In this document: one piece after another, positions 8,561 through 16,411 of the stretch
How the letters are laid out: each line of letters begins with the position of its first letter
Position numbering within the stretch: position 1 is the first letter of the stretch
Assembly: GCA_036824005.1 (NCBI GenBank)
Contig: DAITBA010000008.1
Span: forward strand, 62,001 to 126,000
From: DAITBA01 sp036824005
Lineage (GTDB): Bacteria; Pseudomonadota; Gammaproteobacteria; Burkholderiales; Rhodocyclaceae
Direction: 5' to 3'
Length of the DNA: 64,000 bases
Position numbers and translations under genes: made by a program
The notes under the pieces: generated by a model
Databases searched by the model: none
What the model was told of the DNA's origin: nothing
The model's input: only the letters and a program-made list of their open reading frames with translations

Positions 8561-8644
8561 CGGCCAGCGTAGCGTCGGCGGTAGGCTGCGTGGACCGTCA
8601 TATCGCGGCATATAATAGCCCCGTCCGGGAATCCAATTTGCGTG

Positions 8645-9055
8645 ATGCGAAAAATCATCGAGATACGCACCGGGCAGCGCGAGGAACTGATCGACATTAC
8701 CGCCCGGGTAGCGGAGGCTGTGCGCCAGTGCGGCGTGCGCGACGGGCTAGTCAACGTGTATGCTCAGGGCGCGACCGCTGCGATCATGATCCAGGAGAAC
8801 TGGGACGCAAGCGTGCCGCGTGATGTCGTCGCTTGCCTGAAGAAGCTCGTTCCCCAAGGGGTGTGGCTCCATGACGAGCAGGACGGCAATGGCGACGCCC
8901 ATATCAAAGCCGGCCTTGTGGGTCCTTCGGAAACCATTCCTCTCATGGAAGGCAAACTGGGGCTGTCGACCTGGCAAGGTATTTTCTTCTGCGAGTTTGA
9001 CGGACCACGACAGAGCCGCAGAATCGTCTGTTCGGTAATCGCCGACCCGCGCTGA
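8645..9055 (+). CDS. yjbQ: YjbQ/UPF0047 family protein
   Basis: The 136-aa product has the family core: GLVNVYAQGATAAIMIQEN, then HDEQDGNGDAHIKAGLVGPSE and STWQGIFFCEFDGP. The His/Asp/Glu cluster around DGNGDAHIK is the putative active site. Family members have weak thiamine-phosphate synthase activity in vitro, but the real role is unsettled. A GTG at 8642 directly precedes the ATG at 8645, and either could start translation. The gene is divergent from nfi and convergent with DUF99. Confidence 0.92.
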   Translation: MRKIIEIRTGQREELIDITARVAEAVRQCGVRDGLVNVYAQGATAAIMIQENWDASVPRDVVACLKKLVPQGVWLHDEQDGNGDAHIKAGLVGPSETIPLMEGKLGLSTWQGIFFCEFDGPRQSRRIVCSVIADPR

Positions 9056-9101
9056 GCACTCAGGACGATTGCGCGCACCGCCGTCGACGTGCGCGTATCA
9101 C

Positions 9102-9671
9102 TCATGCACGTCCGCGGCTCTCACCCAAGGTCACGCCGCCGGCGACCATGTGCGCAACGCGTAGCGGTTCGGGGACGGCGCTGTTCCCGCTTAGCGCCCG
9201 GATCAGCTCGCGCGCCTCGCCGAACGTCACGCCAGCTCGCTGAACGTAGACCGTATCCAGCGCTTCGTCCGGGCCTGCCGCCTCGATGCGTCGCCATTTG
9301 CGCGCTCCGCCCGGGACATGATCGAGCAGGGCCCGGCGTATCGTGGCGAAATCCGGCCGGCGCCGCGACACGACGATGACCGGCACGCCTAGCAGCGCGT
9401 GCAGCTGCGGCAAGTCCACGACGTTGCAACCGGCGAAGGCAATGCCCTGCAGCAGCACGGCATGCATCTGGGGGTGAAAGCGGCTGCGCCGGACCATTTC
9501 GGCGACGACCCGGGTAGCGTTGGCTCCGTCGCGGCGCACTTTGCCGGATAGGATGCCGTCGGGACGCATGCCGGAGAACACGGCGCCGACGAGCAGAACG
9601 TCGCCGCGGTAATCGTGTGCGAAAGGCGCGTCGTCGAGACCGACGACGTGGCGTAGCCGCCGCGACGTCAT
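9102..9671 (-). CDS. DUF99 family protein (endonuclease V-like fold)
   Basis: The 189-aa protein matches DUF99: VVGLDDAPF at the N terminus, VLLVGAVFSGMRPDGILSGKV, AVLLQGIAFAGCNVVDL and LHALLGVPVIVVSRRRPDF. DUF99 proteins are distant relatives of endonuclease V, mostly archaeal, with the first Asp of the nuclease site kept (GLDDAPF). The start ATG overlaps the stop of the upstream phosphodiesterase by four bases (ATGA), so the two are translationally coupled. No activity has been established for the family. A second EndoV-fold gene in the same neighbourhood as nfi is notable. Confidence 0.82.
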   Translation of the reverse strand: MTSRRLRHVVGLDDAPFAHDYRGDVLLVGAVFSGMRPDGILSGKVRRDGANATRVVAEMVRRSRFHPQMHAVLLQGIAFAGCNVVDLPQLHALLGVPVIVVSRRRPDFATIRRALLDHVPGGARKWRRIEAAGPDEALDTVYVQRAGVTFGEARELIRALSGNSAVPEPLRVAHMVAGGVTLGESRGRA

Positions 9672-10897
9672 GCCTGTGCCATCAGCAGGGGCACGTACAT
9701 CTCGTCGGCGCTGACACCGCCGTGGACACCCAGTAGGGAATAACGGCGTTCCCCCGGCAGCCAGTCTTTGATGGTCCAGTCCTCGCCCATGACGAGCGTG
9801 TAGTCGCCGAGCCGATCGAGCAAATGCGGATGTCCGGCACCGGGCCCGAACCAGCCGCGGGCGACCAGATCCTCGCTACGGTAGAGCGCCGCGCAATGGG
9901 CAAGGCGCGAACGGACATAGTCCTCGAATGCGGATTCCATCCCCGGCCGGACGTAGCAGTAGGCGACGCGCTGTTCGCCGCACAGAGGTTGGCGAAGCTG
10001 TTTCGCCAACTGCGGGTGATCGTCGAGGTTGACCAGCCGTTTGGGCGGTGCGTCGATGAAGCCGTGGTCGGCGCAGACCAGCACCAGCGTATCGGTGCCT
10101 GCCACCTGGGTCAGAAAGCGGTCGAAGTCCTCGTCCAGCTCGGACAGGTGCGCGGCGACCTTTTCGCTACTCACGCCATGAATGTGCGAGAGGGAATCGA
10201 GTTCGGGATAATAGACGTAGACGTACTTTCGGCGCAGGTCGCCGCGCACGATGCTGGAGGTGGTCTCGAACATCTGGGGCAGGGTGGTGAATCGGACGCG
10301 CGTTGCCCGCCCGGAGTGGTAGCGGCTAAAACCCGAGTCGACGATGCTGGCGGGTGATAGGATCCATGACGGGCGATCGATGGTATCGAAGAAGCTCGGA
10401 TGCTGAAACAGAAGCCGCGGCAGCAGCATCGTTGGCGCCGAGGGCTCGCCCTGGCGGACGAGCAGCGGCAGCACCGCGGCAACGGCATCGGCTTCCTTGA
10501 AATACATGTGCCAACCGGTCAGGCCGTGCTGCCGGGGCGCGAGACCCGTAAGATAGGTGGTGACGGCGCTGGCGGTGGTGGACGGGAACACGGAAGTCAG
10601 GCGCCGGCGCAGACAGCGGTGCATCACGGTTCCGACGCCTCTGGTCGTCAGATAGTTGTAGCCCAGGCCATCAACGACTAACAGAACCAGATTCGTCACC
10701 ATGGCCAGTTCGGCCGCGGGCAAATCGGGCAATGGTGCATAGGCGGGCGTGGATGCTGGCGGCGCGTCTCTGCACGCGTCGGCGATGGTTTGCATTAAGT
10801 TGAGTATGCTGCCGCCACCGTAGTCGGGCAGACAAGGCGGTGATGGTTGCTCGTGCGCCGCGTCACGCAGCGGCCAGTCGGGTGTGGTGGCATCCAT
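9668..10897 (-). CDS. Alkaline phosphatase-superfamily phosphodiesterase/pyrophosphatase
   Basis: From the ATG at 10897 the protein is 409 aa. It belongs to the type I phosphodiesterase/nucleotide pyrophosphatase family: LVLLVVDGLGYNYL (metal Asp), FPSTTASAVTTYLTGL with the Thr nucleophile in the usual place, HGLTGWHMYFKE, YVYVYYPELDSLSHIHG, VLVCADHGFID (Asp-His metal pair) and LLGVHGG near the end. No signal peptide is seen, so it is likely cytosolic. The substrate is unknown. It is the first gene of a two-gene operon with DUF99 and is divergent from the Nudix gene. Frames upstream of 10897 lack family-like sequence. Confidence 0.85.
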   Translation of the reverse strand: MDATTPDWPLRDAAHEQPSPPCLPDYGGGSILNLMQTIADACRDAPPASTPAYAPLPDLPAAELAMVTNLVLLVVDGLGYNYLTTRGVGTVMHRCLRRRLTSVFPSTTASAVTTYLTGLAPRQHGLTGWHMYFKEADAVAAVLPLLVRQGEPSAPTMLLPRLLFQHPSFFDTIDRPSWILSPASIVDSGFSRYHSGRATRVRFTTLPQMFETTSSIVRGDLRRKYVYVYYPELDSLSHIHGVSSEKVAAHLSELDEDFDRFLTQVAGTDTLVLVCADHGFIDAPPKRLVNLDDHPQLAKQLRQPLCGEQRVAYCYVRPGMESAFEDYVRSRLAHCAALYRSEDLVARGWFGPGAGHPHLLDRLGDYTLVMGEDWTIKDWLPGERRYSLLGVHGGVSADEMYVPLLMAQA

Positions 10898-10953
10898 GAT
10901 GGGACAGTATCGCCAGTTTGCGGACGGGCGACAATCCTCTTTGCGGAGCGCGC

Positions 10954-11376
10954 GTGACTGGGCGAAAACTTTCCGCAGGTATCGTCGTCGTGCGTCCCAC
11001 ACCCGACGGCTGGCGCTGCCTGCTGCTGCGGGCTTTCCGCAACTGGGATTTCCCCAAGGGCGTGTCCGAGCCGGACGAGATGCCGCTGCACACGGCGGTG
11101 CGCGAGGTTGCGGAAGAAACCGGCATCACGGACCTGCGCTTCCGGTTCGGCGATGGTTTCTGCGAGACTGCACCCTATGCCGGCGGCAAGATCGCGCGTT
11201 ACTACATCGCCGAGTCGGCGTCAGGCGAGCCGACGCTGCCCGTGAGTCCGGAGCTCGGTCGTCCTGAGCATCACGAGTTCCGCTGGGTGTGCCTCGACGA
11301 GGCGTGCCGGCTGCTGCCGCCACGCTTGCACCCGGTACTTGAATGGGCGCAGTCGATCGTTGCTGCCGCGGCGTGA
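10954..11376 (+). CDS. Nudix hydrolase
   Basis: The 140-aa product starts at GTG 10954, chosen because GCGGAG lies just upstream; a TTG at 10918 would add 12 unconvincing residues. The Nudix box is complete and matches G-x5-E-x7-R-E-U-x-E-E-x-G-U, from G36 to I58 (REVAEETGI). The chain begins SAGIVVVRPTPDG and has the strand LLLRAFRNWDFPKG, like diadenosine tetraphosphate or DIPP-type hydrolases. The substrate cannot be decided. It is divergent from the phosphodiesterase and convergent with the PEBP gene. Confidence 0.9.
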   Translation: MTGRKLSAGIVVVRPTPDGWRCLLLRAFRNWDFPKGVSEPDEMPLHTAVREVAEETGITDLRFRFGDGFCETAPYAGGKIARYYIAESASGEPTLPVSPELGRPEHHEFRWVCLDEACRLLPPRLHPVLEWAQSIVAAAA

Positions 11377-11413
11377 GGACGTGGCGGGCGACGGCGGTAT
11401 TGCGTCGACGCTG

Positions 11414-11980
11414 TCAGCGTCGCTGGTAGGTGCCCATTAGAGTTGCCTTTGCCAGCACGTGCCCCTGCATCGCCTTCTCCAGTTCTGCCTTGTTCGGGTT
11501 GCCGAGGTCGGGCAGCACGACATCGAGCGCGTACAGCTTGTGGAAATAGCGGTGGCGGCCGATCGGCGGGCAGGGGCCGCCATAGCCTGTGCGTTTCCAA
11601 TCGTTCAAACCCTGCAATGTCGGTGCCGGCAGATTGCGGGCGGCGACGGCCTCAGACAACCCGGGAGCGCCGGGCGGGATGTTGTAGAGCACCCAGTGTA
11701 CCCACGTCATCCGCGGCGCGGCAGGATCGGGCGCATCGGGATCGTCCACGATCAGCACGAGGCTCTTCGCAGCCGCGGGCACGCCGCTCCATGCCAGTGG
11801 CGGCGAGATGTCACGGCCATCGCAGGTATATGCCTGAGGGACTGCGGTGCCATCGGCAAATGCGGACGAAACAAGTTTCATATCCATCGAGCTCTCCTCC
11901 TTTCCGGCCGCCATGCCGCCGGAGGCTGCAAGCAGCAGCGAAACGGCGATGGCGATGGCCTGTCGCGCCAAAGTAGACAT
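11414..11980 (-). CDS. PEBP family (YbhB/YbcL) protein with signal peptide
   Basis: The 188-aa frame has a Sec-type signal peptide (residues 1-25, ending in AASGGMAA) followed by the PEBP fold: YTCDGRDISPPLAWSGVP, LVLIVDDPDAPDP, WVHWVLYNIPP, YGGPCPPIGRHRYFHKLYALD. The DPDAP and GPCPP.G..HRY motifs that line the anion pocket are intact. The upstream THUMP gene ends with TAG directly followed by this ATG, so translation is coupled. Oddly, an internal ATG (Met32, at 11887) has a perfect Shine-Dalgarno (AAAGGAGG) and would give a 157-aa cytosolic form. Ligand and role are unknown. Confidence 0.9.
   Translation of the reverse strand: MSTLARQAIAIAVSLLLAASGGMAAGKEESSMDMKLVSSAFADGTAVPQAYTCDGRDISPPLAWSGVPAAAKSLVLIVDDPDAPDPAAPRMTWVHWVLYNIPPGAPGLSEAVAARNLPAPTLQGLNDWKRTGYGGPCPPIGRHRYFHKLYALDVVLPDLGNPNKAELEKAMQGHVLAKATLMGTYQRR
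11892..11903 (-). promoter_or_regulatory. Internal Shine-Dalgarno inside the PEBP gene
   Basis: AAAGGAGGAGAG on the minus strand places GGAGG eight bases before Met32 of the PEBP frame. It codes for part of KEES and is a better ribosome site than the one at the annotated start, which is coupled to the upstream stop. It may direct a leaderless-export, cytosolic product. Confidence 0.55.
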
Positions 11981-12523
11981 CTAGCGCGTTTGCACGAACG
12001 AATAGCGATGCAGCATCTCCCGGGTCAGCAGGGCCACGCCGCACTCGTCGCCGACGGTTTCCACGGCGACGATATAGTCCGGATCCTCGAAGGACACGCG
12101 CAGGCGCTGGTTGCGGGCGAGCGCCGCATCGAAGACATGGTCGGCGACCTCGCGCTCGATATGTTGCGTGTCGATCTCGCCGCCCAGCCCGCGGCGCTCC
12201 AGCCGGACATGGAAGGTGCCACACGTCATGCGCGGCACCATCGCATCCACCGCCGCCTTGACCAGTTCCGCCAGGCTGGAGGGGGTGAATGGGAATGTCT
12301 GCTCCGCGGGGATGACGCGCCCCAGGACGGCGATCCATTGCGCGTTGCTCTGCTTCGCATGCAGCAATGCTTCGAGAAAGACACGCGTGTCAGCCACCCG
12401 TCCGAGGACGACGTCCTTGAAGCGGCTGCGGTGGAACTCGCCGAAGGGGCGCACGCCCTGGAGCAGTCGGTTCTCGTGCTCCGGTCCGGGCGAGATGGTG
12501 ACGATGACATTCCAGTCGCGCAT
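11981..12523 (-). CDS. THUMP domain RNA-binding protein
   Basis: The 180-aa product (start MRDWNVIV at 12523) is a stand-alone THUMP protein. It has MRDWNVIVTISPG at the start, GVRPFGEFHRSRFKDVVLGRV, VPRMTCGTFHVRLERRG, and DPDYIVAVETVGDECGVALL near the end. THUMP domains bind the tRNA acceptor in modification enzymes (TAN1, ThiI, TrmG10-type). Here no catalytic domain is present. It follows HPF-CSD by 28 bases and its stop abuts the PEBP start. A frame running to 12730 overlaps HPF-CSD and is not used. Being co-transcribed with a ribosome-hibernation factor suggests RNA metabolism under stress (inference). Confidence 0.85.
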   Translation of the reverse strand: MRDWNVIVTISPGPEHENRLLQGVRPFGEFHRSRFKDVVLGRVADTRVFLEALLHAKQSNAQWIAVLGRVIPAEQTFPFTPSSLAELVKAAVDAMVPRMTCGTFHVRLERRGLGGEIDTQHIEREVADHVFDAALARNQRLRVSFEDPDYIVAVETVGDECGVALLTREMLHRYSFVQTR

Positions 12524-12551
12524 GATGGGCCGACGCAGTCCCGGCGGGCGG

Positions 12552-13088
12552 TCAAGGGCGATGGGCGCTGACGCGGTTCGCCTGCGGGCCTTCGCTTCCC
12601 GCTTCCTTGAGGAACGTGACCTTATCTCCGACGCGTAACGCGTCGAAGTCGGGATGCACGACGTTGTAGCGATGGAAGTAGAGCTCGGTACCGTCGGCGG
12701 ACTCGATGAAGCCGTACCCATCTGCTTCAAACAGGCGCACGATCCGGCCGCGGGTTTCCGTTTCGTGACTCTTCACATCGTGGCGCCGCCGGCGCGCGTA
12801 CTCCTCGAGCTTGCGTCTGGCATGTTCGAAAGCATCGCGGATGGCGACGTAGATGTCCTCCGCCTCGTCGCGGTTGATCACGATCTCCGCATCCGGCACC
12901 TTGAGATCGACGCGGATGTTAAACAGTTTGCCCTGGTGCTTGTGCTTCTGAATGATCCCCGCTGTCACACGGCAGCTCATGATGTGCTCGCAGAAGCTGT
13001 CGAGTTTGCCTGCTCTCTCTCGGATTGCGCTCTCGACCGCGTCCGAGTGCGGCAGGTCGCGAAACACAATTTGCAGCGGCAGTTGCAT
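12552..13088 (-). CDS. HPF/RaiA ribosome-hibernation domain fused to a cold-shock domain
   Basis: The 178-aa protein has an HPF/RaiA domain at residues 1-105 (MQLPLQIVFRDLPHSD, ALESAI-like start and INRDEAEDIYVAIRDAFEHARRKLEE) joined by a basic linker (YARRRRHDVK) to a C-terminal cold-shock domain (GRIVRLFEADGYGFIES, RNP-2-like LYFHRY). HPF domains occupy the 30S decoding region in resting ribosomes; the cold-shock part probably binds RNA. Such fusions are known in proteobacteria. The start has GGGAG eight bases upstream. An FNR-like box lies 160 bases upstream. It is the first gene of an operon with THUMP and PEBP. Confidence 0.9.
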   Translation of the reverse strand: MQLPLQIVFRDLPHSDAVESAIRERAGKLDSFCEHIMSCRVTAGIIQKHKHQGKLFNIRVDLKVPDAEIVINRDEAEDIYVAIRDAFEHARRKLEEYARRRRHDVKSHETETRGRIVRLFEADGYGFIESADGTELYFHRYNVVHPDFDALRVGDKVTFLKEAGSEGPQANRVSAHRP

Positions 13089-13407
13089 GGTCGTCTCCCG
13101 GCGTCAGGTGCGAGTCCTGCGAATCGTGTGGATTGAAAGCCGGTACGGCGCACACCGCGAAACGTCTGCGCGCGCGAGCGACGAAACCGCACGTTAGGCG
13201 CGGGCCTCACGACAAAAACAGCCTCGCACCAATACGCCCGGGCCGGGCTGACATGGATCAAAGGTTGCGCGTGATGCGCCGGAATGGCCTTTGCGTTCCC
13301 GGCGTAGGCGCATGCCCGCTCGGTGGGTGCGAAGCGCAGCGGCGGGAGGTACAAGGCACGGCGGCGATACTCGGCACCCTCATGCCGCGAGTGTGCGGGA
13401 CAGGACA
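13089..13407. other. Upstream region of HPF-CSD
   Basis: This 319-base gap between the HPF-CSD start and the stop of the RNase Z-like gene has no convincing gene. It holds the FNR-like box at 13248-13261. I found no clear -10 at the class II distance from that box on the minus strand; a TAACGT at 13191-13196 is a weak candidate. Confidence 0.5.
13248..13261 (-). promoter_or_regulatory. FNR/ANR-like box upstream of HPF-CSD
   Basis: The minus strand reads TTGATCCATGTCAG, a 9-of-10 match to TTGAT-N4-RTCAA, about 160 bases before the HPF-CSD start. Anaerobic control of hibernation factors is established in other bacteria. Here it is inferred from the motif and from the fnr gene 1.7 kb away. Confidence 0.5.
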
Positions 13408-14424
13408 CTAGGATACGGCGCCACCGAATGCCGCTGCGAGCTCCGCACGGATCTGTTGCACTTCGCCGTGGTGGACCGGCGAGAAATGAAACGGGATGAC
13501 CAGCTTGGCACCGGCGCCTCGCGCCAGCTCGCCGGCCTGACGGGCAGTGAGATGAAACTTCGCAGCCGCGCGAGGCGCTTGCGCGTCGAGAAATGCCGCT
13601 TCGATGAAGAGCAGGTCGGCATCGCGGGCGATATCAGTGATCCGGGCGGCATTGGTCGGGTGATAGGCGGCATCGGTGACATAGGCGATCTTCTGCCCCG
13701 GAACGATTCGGATGGCCTCGCGCTTCAGTTCGCCAAGCGCCAGCACGTGCTCCCTGGTCTGGTCGTGGTTGCGCCACCACGCCCGTATGGGTGTGTCATC
13801 CGGCAACTGTGCCAGTACGGCGCGCTTTAGCGTCTGCAGCCAGGCGCCGGTCGGCAGCCCGAGCGCCGCGAGGCGGCTCTTCCAGACGTTGACATGCTGC
13901 TGCTCCTCCAAGGCAAAGGCGAGACACGGCGTCTTATGGTCGAGGTAAGTGCTGCGCACCTGAAACCCTTGCTCGTCGAGGAGCACGCCTTCGGCTGGCG
14001 CGAATGCCGCTTCTTGCTCGCGTCGGAAGGCTGCGCGACAACGGAACAGAGCCTGCCGGCCGGAGCCGTCGAGTGGGACCTCGCAGACATGGAGCGAGAA
14101 ATCGGTGGCGTAGTTCTCGACCAGATTCCAGGTGTATGCGCGCAGCTTGTGCTCCACTTGGTCGAGGAACCCGAGAGGCCCAAACAGCCGCATGCGCCGC
14201 TCGCGGCCCAGGCAAATGCGAAGCAGCCAATCGAAGCCGATGAAGTGATCCATGTGGGCATGGGACACGAACACATCGCTCACCCGCAGAATCTTGCGCG
14301 GAGGAAGGGCTTTCAGATCGCCCAGATCGAATAGCAGAGCACGCTTTTCGAACCGGAAATCGACGAACAAAACGGGATCGCCGAAGGCGCCGTTGACGAG
14401 CTCCGCATGGAATCGCGGACGCAT
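13408..14424 (-). CDS. RNase Z-like metallo-beta-lactamase-fold hydrolase
   Basis: From the ATG at 14424 the product is 338 aa. The zinc motif VSHAHMDHFIGFD (H55, H57, D59, H60) has the RNase Z/ElaC layout. Further ligands are likely in TYLDHKTPCLAFAL, YVTDAAYHP (Asp) and LVIPFHFSPVHHG near the end. The chain is longer than ElaC because of an insert around residues 130-200. RNase Z matures tRNA 3' ends or acts as a phosphodiesterase, but this longer subgroup is not characterised to my knowledge. Frames upstream of 14424 overlap the next gene and are not used. It is likely cytosolic. Confidence 0.82.
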   Translation of the reverse strand: MRPRFHAELVNGAFGDPVLFVDFRFEKRALLFDLGDLKALPPRKILRVSDVFVSHAHMDHFIGFDWLLRICLGRERRMRLFGPLGFLDQVEHKLRAYTWNLVENYATDFSLHVCEVPLDGSGRQALFRCRAAFRREQEAAFAPAEGVLLDEQGFQVRSTYLDHKTPCLAFALEEQQHVNVWKSRLAALGLPTGAWLQTLKRAVLAQLPDDTPIRAWWRNHDQTREHVLALGELKREAIRIVPGQKIAYVTDAAYHPTNAARITDIARDADLLFIEAAFLDAQAPRAAAKFHLTARQAGELARGAGAKLVIPFHFSPVHHGEVQQIRAELAAAFGGAVS

Positions 14425-14500
14425 GGCGTGCGGCGGGAAAGACTTTAGAGCCGGCGTGCAGAGCCGATTGGCAGCGGCGCGCGCCGGCAGGAAACGGGAT

Positions 14501-14782
14501 TCAGTGGTCCTCGATGTGGGGAATTGACTCTTCGGCCGGAAGGCCGGTATCGGCATCGATCCAGTCCGCGATGCCGAGTTCGTCCTCGGCTTCCTGTAAC
14601 CCCTCGCCGATTCCCGTGTCCGAATCGGCACTGTACTCCATGTCCTCCACCGCCTCGACCAGGCTCGGGAACGGCCCGAATTCTCTTCCTGTGTCCTTGT
14701 CCTGCCAATAGAAGCCGTCCGGTCGTTCGATGACGCGGGTTTTATCGTAATCGGGCGGGGTCTGCGGAATGGGTATCGCCAT
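14501..14782 (-). CDS. Small acidic conserved-type protein of unknown function
   Basis: The 93-aa product is strongly acidic, with no membrane segment. Its first half reads like a small fold (RPDGFYWQDKDTGREFGPFP, then an acidic helix LVEAVEDMEY) and its second half is Asp/Glu-rich (GEGLQEAEDELGIADWID). The start is supported by AAGGAG seven bases before the ATG. It lies 76 bases upstream of the RNase Z-like gene on the same strand and may share its transcript. I do not recognise a domain. Confidence 0.7.
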   Translation of the reverse strand: MAIPIPQTPPDYDKTRVIERPDGFYWQDKDTGREFGPFPSLVEAVEDMEYSADSDTGIGEGLQEAEDELGIADWIDADTGLPAEESIPHIEDH

Positions 14783-14959
14783 GATTCGCTCCTTGTCGGT
14801 CTTTCGGTCCCGGTCTTGCCAGCGCGCCGCGCGGAAAACGACGGTCCAATGGCATTCTGGCCGGTACGAATGCTTCCTCAGGAGCTTAAAGGATACACCT
14901 AGAGCCCGCGGATAGGTGAGTATCCTGGGCGCGTTGATCGGCGGAGGGCAACAGCGCGA

Positions 14960-15733
14960 TTACGCGCCGCTGTTTAGCATGCGCTGCAGACCGTCGGTGT
15001 TGCGCAGCTCGACATCGCGCTTGTTGGCCATTAGCAGCCCGAGTTCCTGCAGCCGCGAGATCTGCCGACTGATGGTTTCCACGGACAGCCCGAGATAGCT
15101 GGCGATGTCCTCGCGGGACATGGGCAGGGAGAAGCGCGTCGGCGAACAGCCCTGGGCGGCGTAGCGTCGCGACAAATCGAGAAAGAATGCCGCCAATCGC
15201 TCCTCGGCTTTCATTCTGCCGAGCAGATAGGTCACCGTCTGGGCCCGTCGGACCTCGCGTCCCATGAACTTGTGCAAGCGGTGCTGCAAGGCGGAGACGG
15301 TGCGTGACACCTCCTCGAGCTGGTCGAAAGGAACGATGCACACCTCGCTTTCCTGCAGGGCGACGGCACTGGAGCTGTAGCAATCGCCGTCGATGCCGTC
15401 CAGTCCGAGGAGCGTGCCGGCCATGTGGAAATCGTTGACCTTTTCCATGCCGTTGTCGAGCAACTCCGTGGTTTTGAGCATGCCGCTATGCAGGACATAC
15501 ACGGATCGGAATGGTTCACCCTGCCAGTACAGGTGCTGGCCGGCACGCAACCTGTGCGGGAGGCAGGTGATCCGTTCAGCCTGCTTGCGGTGGTCGCGGA
15601 GAAACTCAGCAGGGAGGCAAAACGTACTGAGTACGCAGGTCTTGCACCGCGATGTCAGCGGTGCTGGTTCGCGCACCAGGCGCGCTATGGGTGAGGACGA
15701 GGAGTGGGCGAGGTGTTGGCCGTAGGTTTCCAA
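14960..15733 (-). CDS. fnr: FNR-type oxygen-sensing transcription regulator
   Basis: The 257-aa CRP/FNR protein has the N-terminal cluster C30-x2-C33-x5-C39 and the fourth ligand C118 (GIDGDCYSS), the full [4Fe-4S] set of FNR. A cyclic-nucleotide-type beta barrel follows (GEPFRSVYVLHSG), then a dimer helix and a winged helix (MSREDIASYLGLS, ETISRQISRLQELGLL). The Glu and Ser-Arg in ETISR are the residues that read TTGAT half-sites in FNR. It would therefore activate or repress genes when oxygen is low. FNR-like boxes occur elsewhere in this window. The gene is monocistronic, with 245 bases upstream before the PAS genes. Confidence 0.93.
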   Translation of the reverse strand: METYGQHLAHSSSSPIARLVREPAPLTSRCKTCVLSTFCLPAEFLRDHRKQAERITCLPHRLRAGQHLYWQGEPFRSVYVLHSGMLKTTELLDNGMEKVNDFHMAGTLLGLDGIDGDCYSSSAVALQESEVCIVPFDQLEEVSRTVSALQHRLHKFMGREVRRAQTVTYLLGRMKAEERLAAFFLDLSRRYAAQGCSPTRFSLPMSREDIASYLGLSVETISRQISRLQELGLLMANKRDVELRNTDGLQRMLNSGA

Positions 15734-15978
15734 ATTTTCCGCCTTTCAGGGGATTCTTGTTGGCTGAATTGACTGGCGGCGGGAACTGCTTCCGCCGCCA
15801 TTGTCGTCACTGAGACCCGCCGCAGCATTTGTTGGGCGCACGCAGGCCGAGAAAAACGTCTGAGCAAAATTACTGTAACTGGCGCCGCCAAAAAACCGGC
15901 CGCCGGGGCCGGACTCCCCTGACTCAGGAACGGCGATCAGCGCGGGAGATAAGGGGGCATGCCGGTTCTCCAAGACCT

Positions 15979-16374
15979 CTATCCCATTGCCATAGGTGCG
16001 GCGAGGTTGCGAATAAACAGCAGCCACGCGCAACGCCCGCTATCACCATCGCGCAGCAACGAGATTTCGACCGGGAACATGTTGCCATCGGCATGCATCG
16101 CGTCGAGCGCCACCTTGCTCAGCCTGACCGACGCATGGGGTTCGGCGGATCTACCCTTTGCGCTATCCAATTCCGCGAGGTCGGGCATGAGCGTCGACAC
16201 GTGCCGACCCAGCAGCGCCGACGTGGCGTGCCCGAACATCGAAGTGATGGCAGCGCTGCACGAGGCGATGCGCCATGATGAGTCGAGCAAGAGCGTGGCG
16301 TAAGCCAGTACGTCTCGGCCTAGTGGGCGAGCTGGCGCTCGCTGCCGCGCACTCACAAGTGATTCCTGCAGCAT
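15979..16374 (-). CDS. Single PAS-domain protein (second of a tandem pair)
   Basis: From the ATG at 16374 (AGAGGAG upstream) the product is 131 aa, beginning MLQESLVSARQ. It has one PAS domain (TLLLDSSWRIASCSAAITSM, FGHATSALLGRHVSTLMPDL, HADGNMFPVEISLL) and no output domain. The same-strand neighbour 37 bases upstream begins MLQETAGA and has the same GRHIST motif, so the two are diverged tandem duplicates. A free PAS protein may signal through a partner, such as the nearby histidine kinase (inference). A longer frame to 16485 overlaps the neighbour. Confidence 0.75.
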   Translation of the reverse strand: MLQESLVSARQRAPARPLGRDVLAYATLLLDSSWRIASCSAAITSMFGHATSALLGRHVSTLMPDLAELDSAKGRSAEPHASVRLSKVALDAMHADGNMFPVEISLLRDGDSGRCAWLLFIRNLAAPMAMG

Positions 16375-16411
16375 TGATATCTCCTCTCTTTGGTTCAACG
16401 TCGCCACCAGG

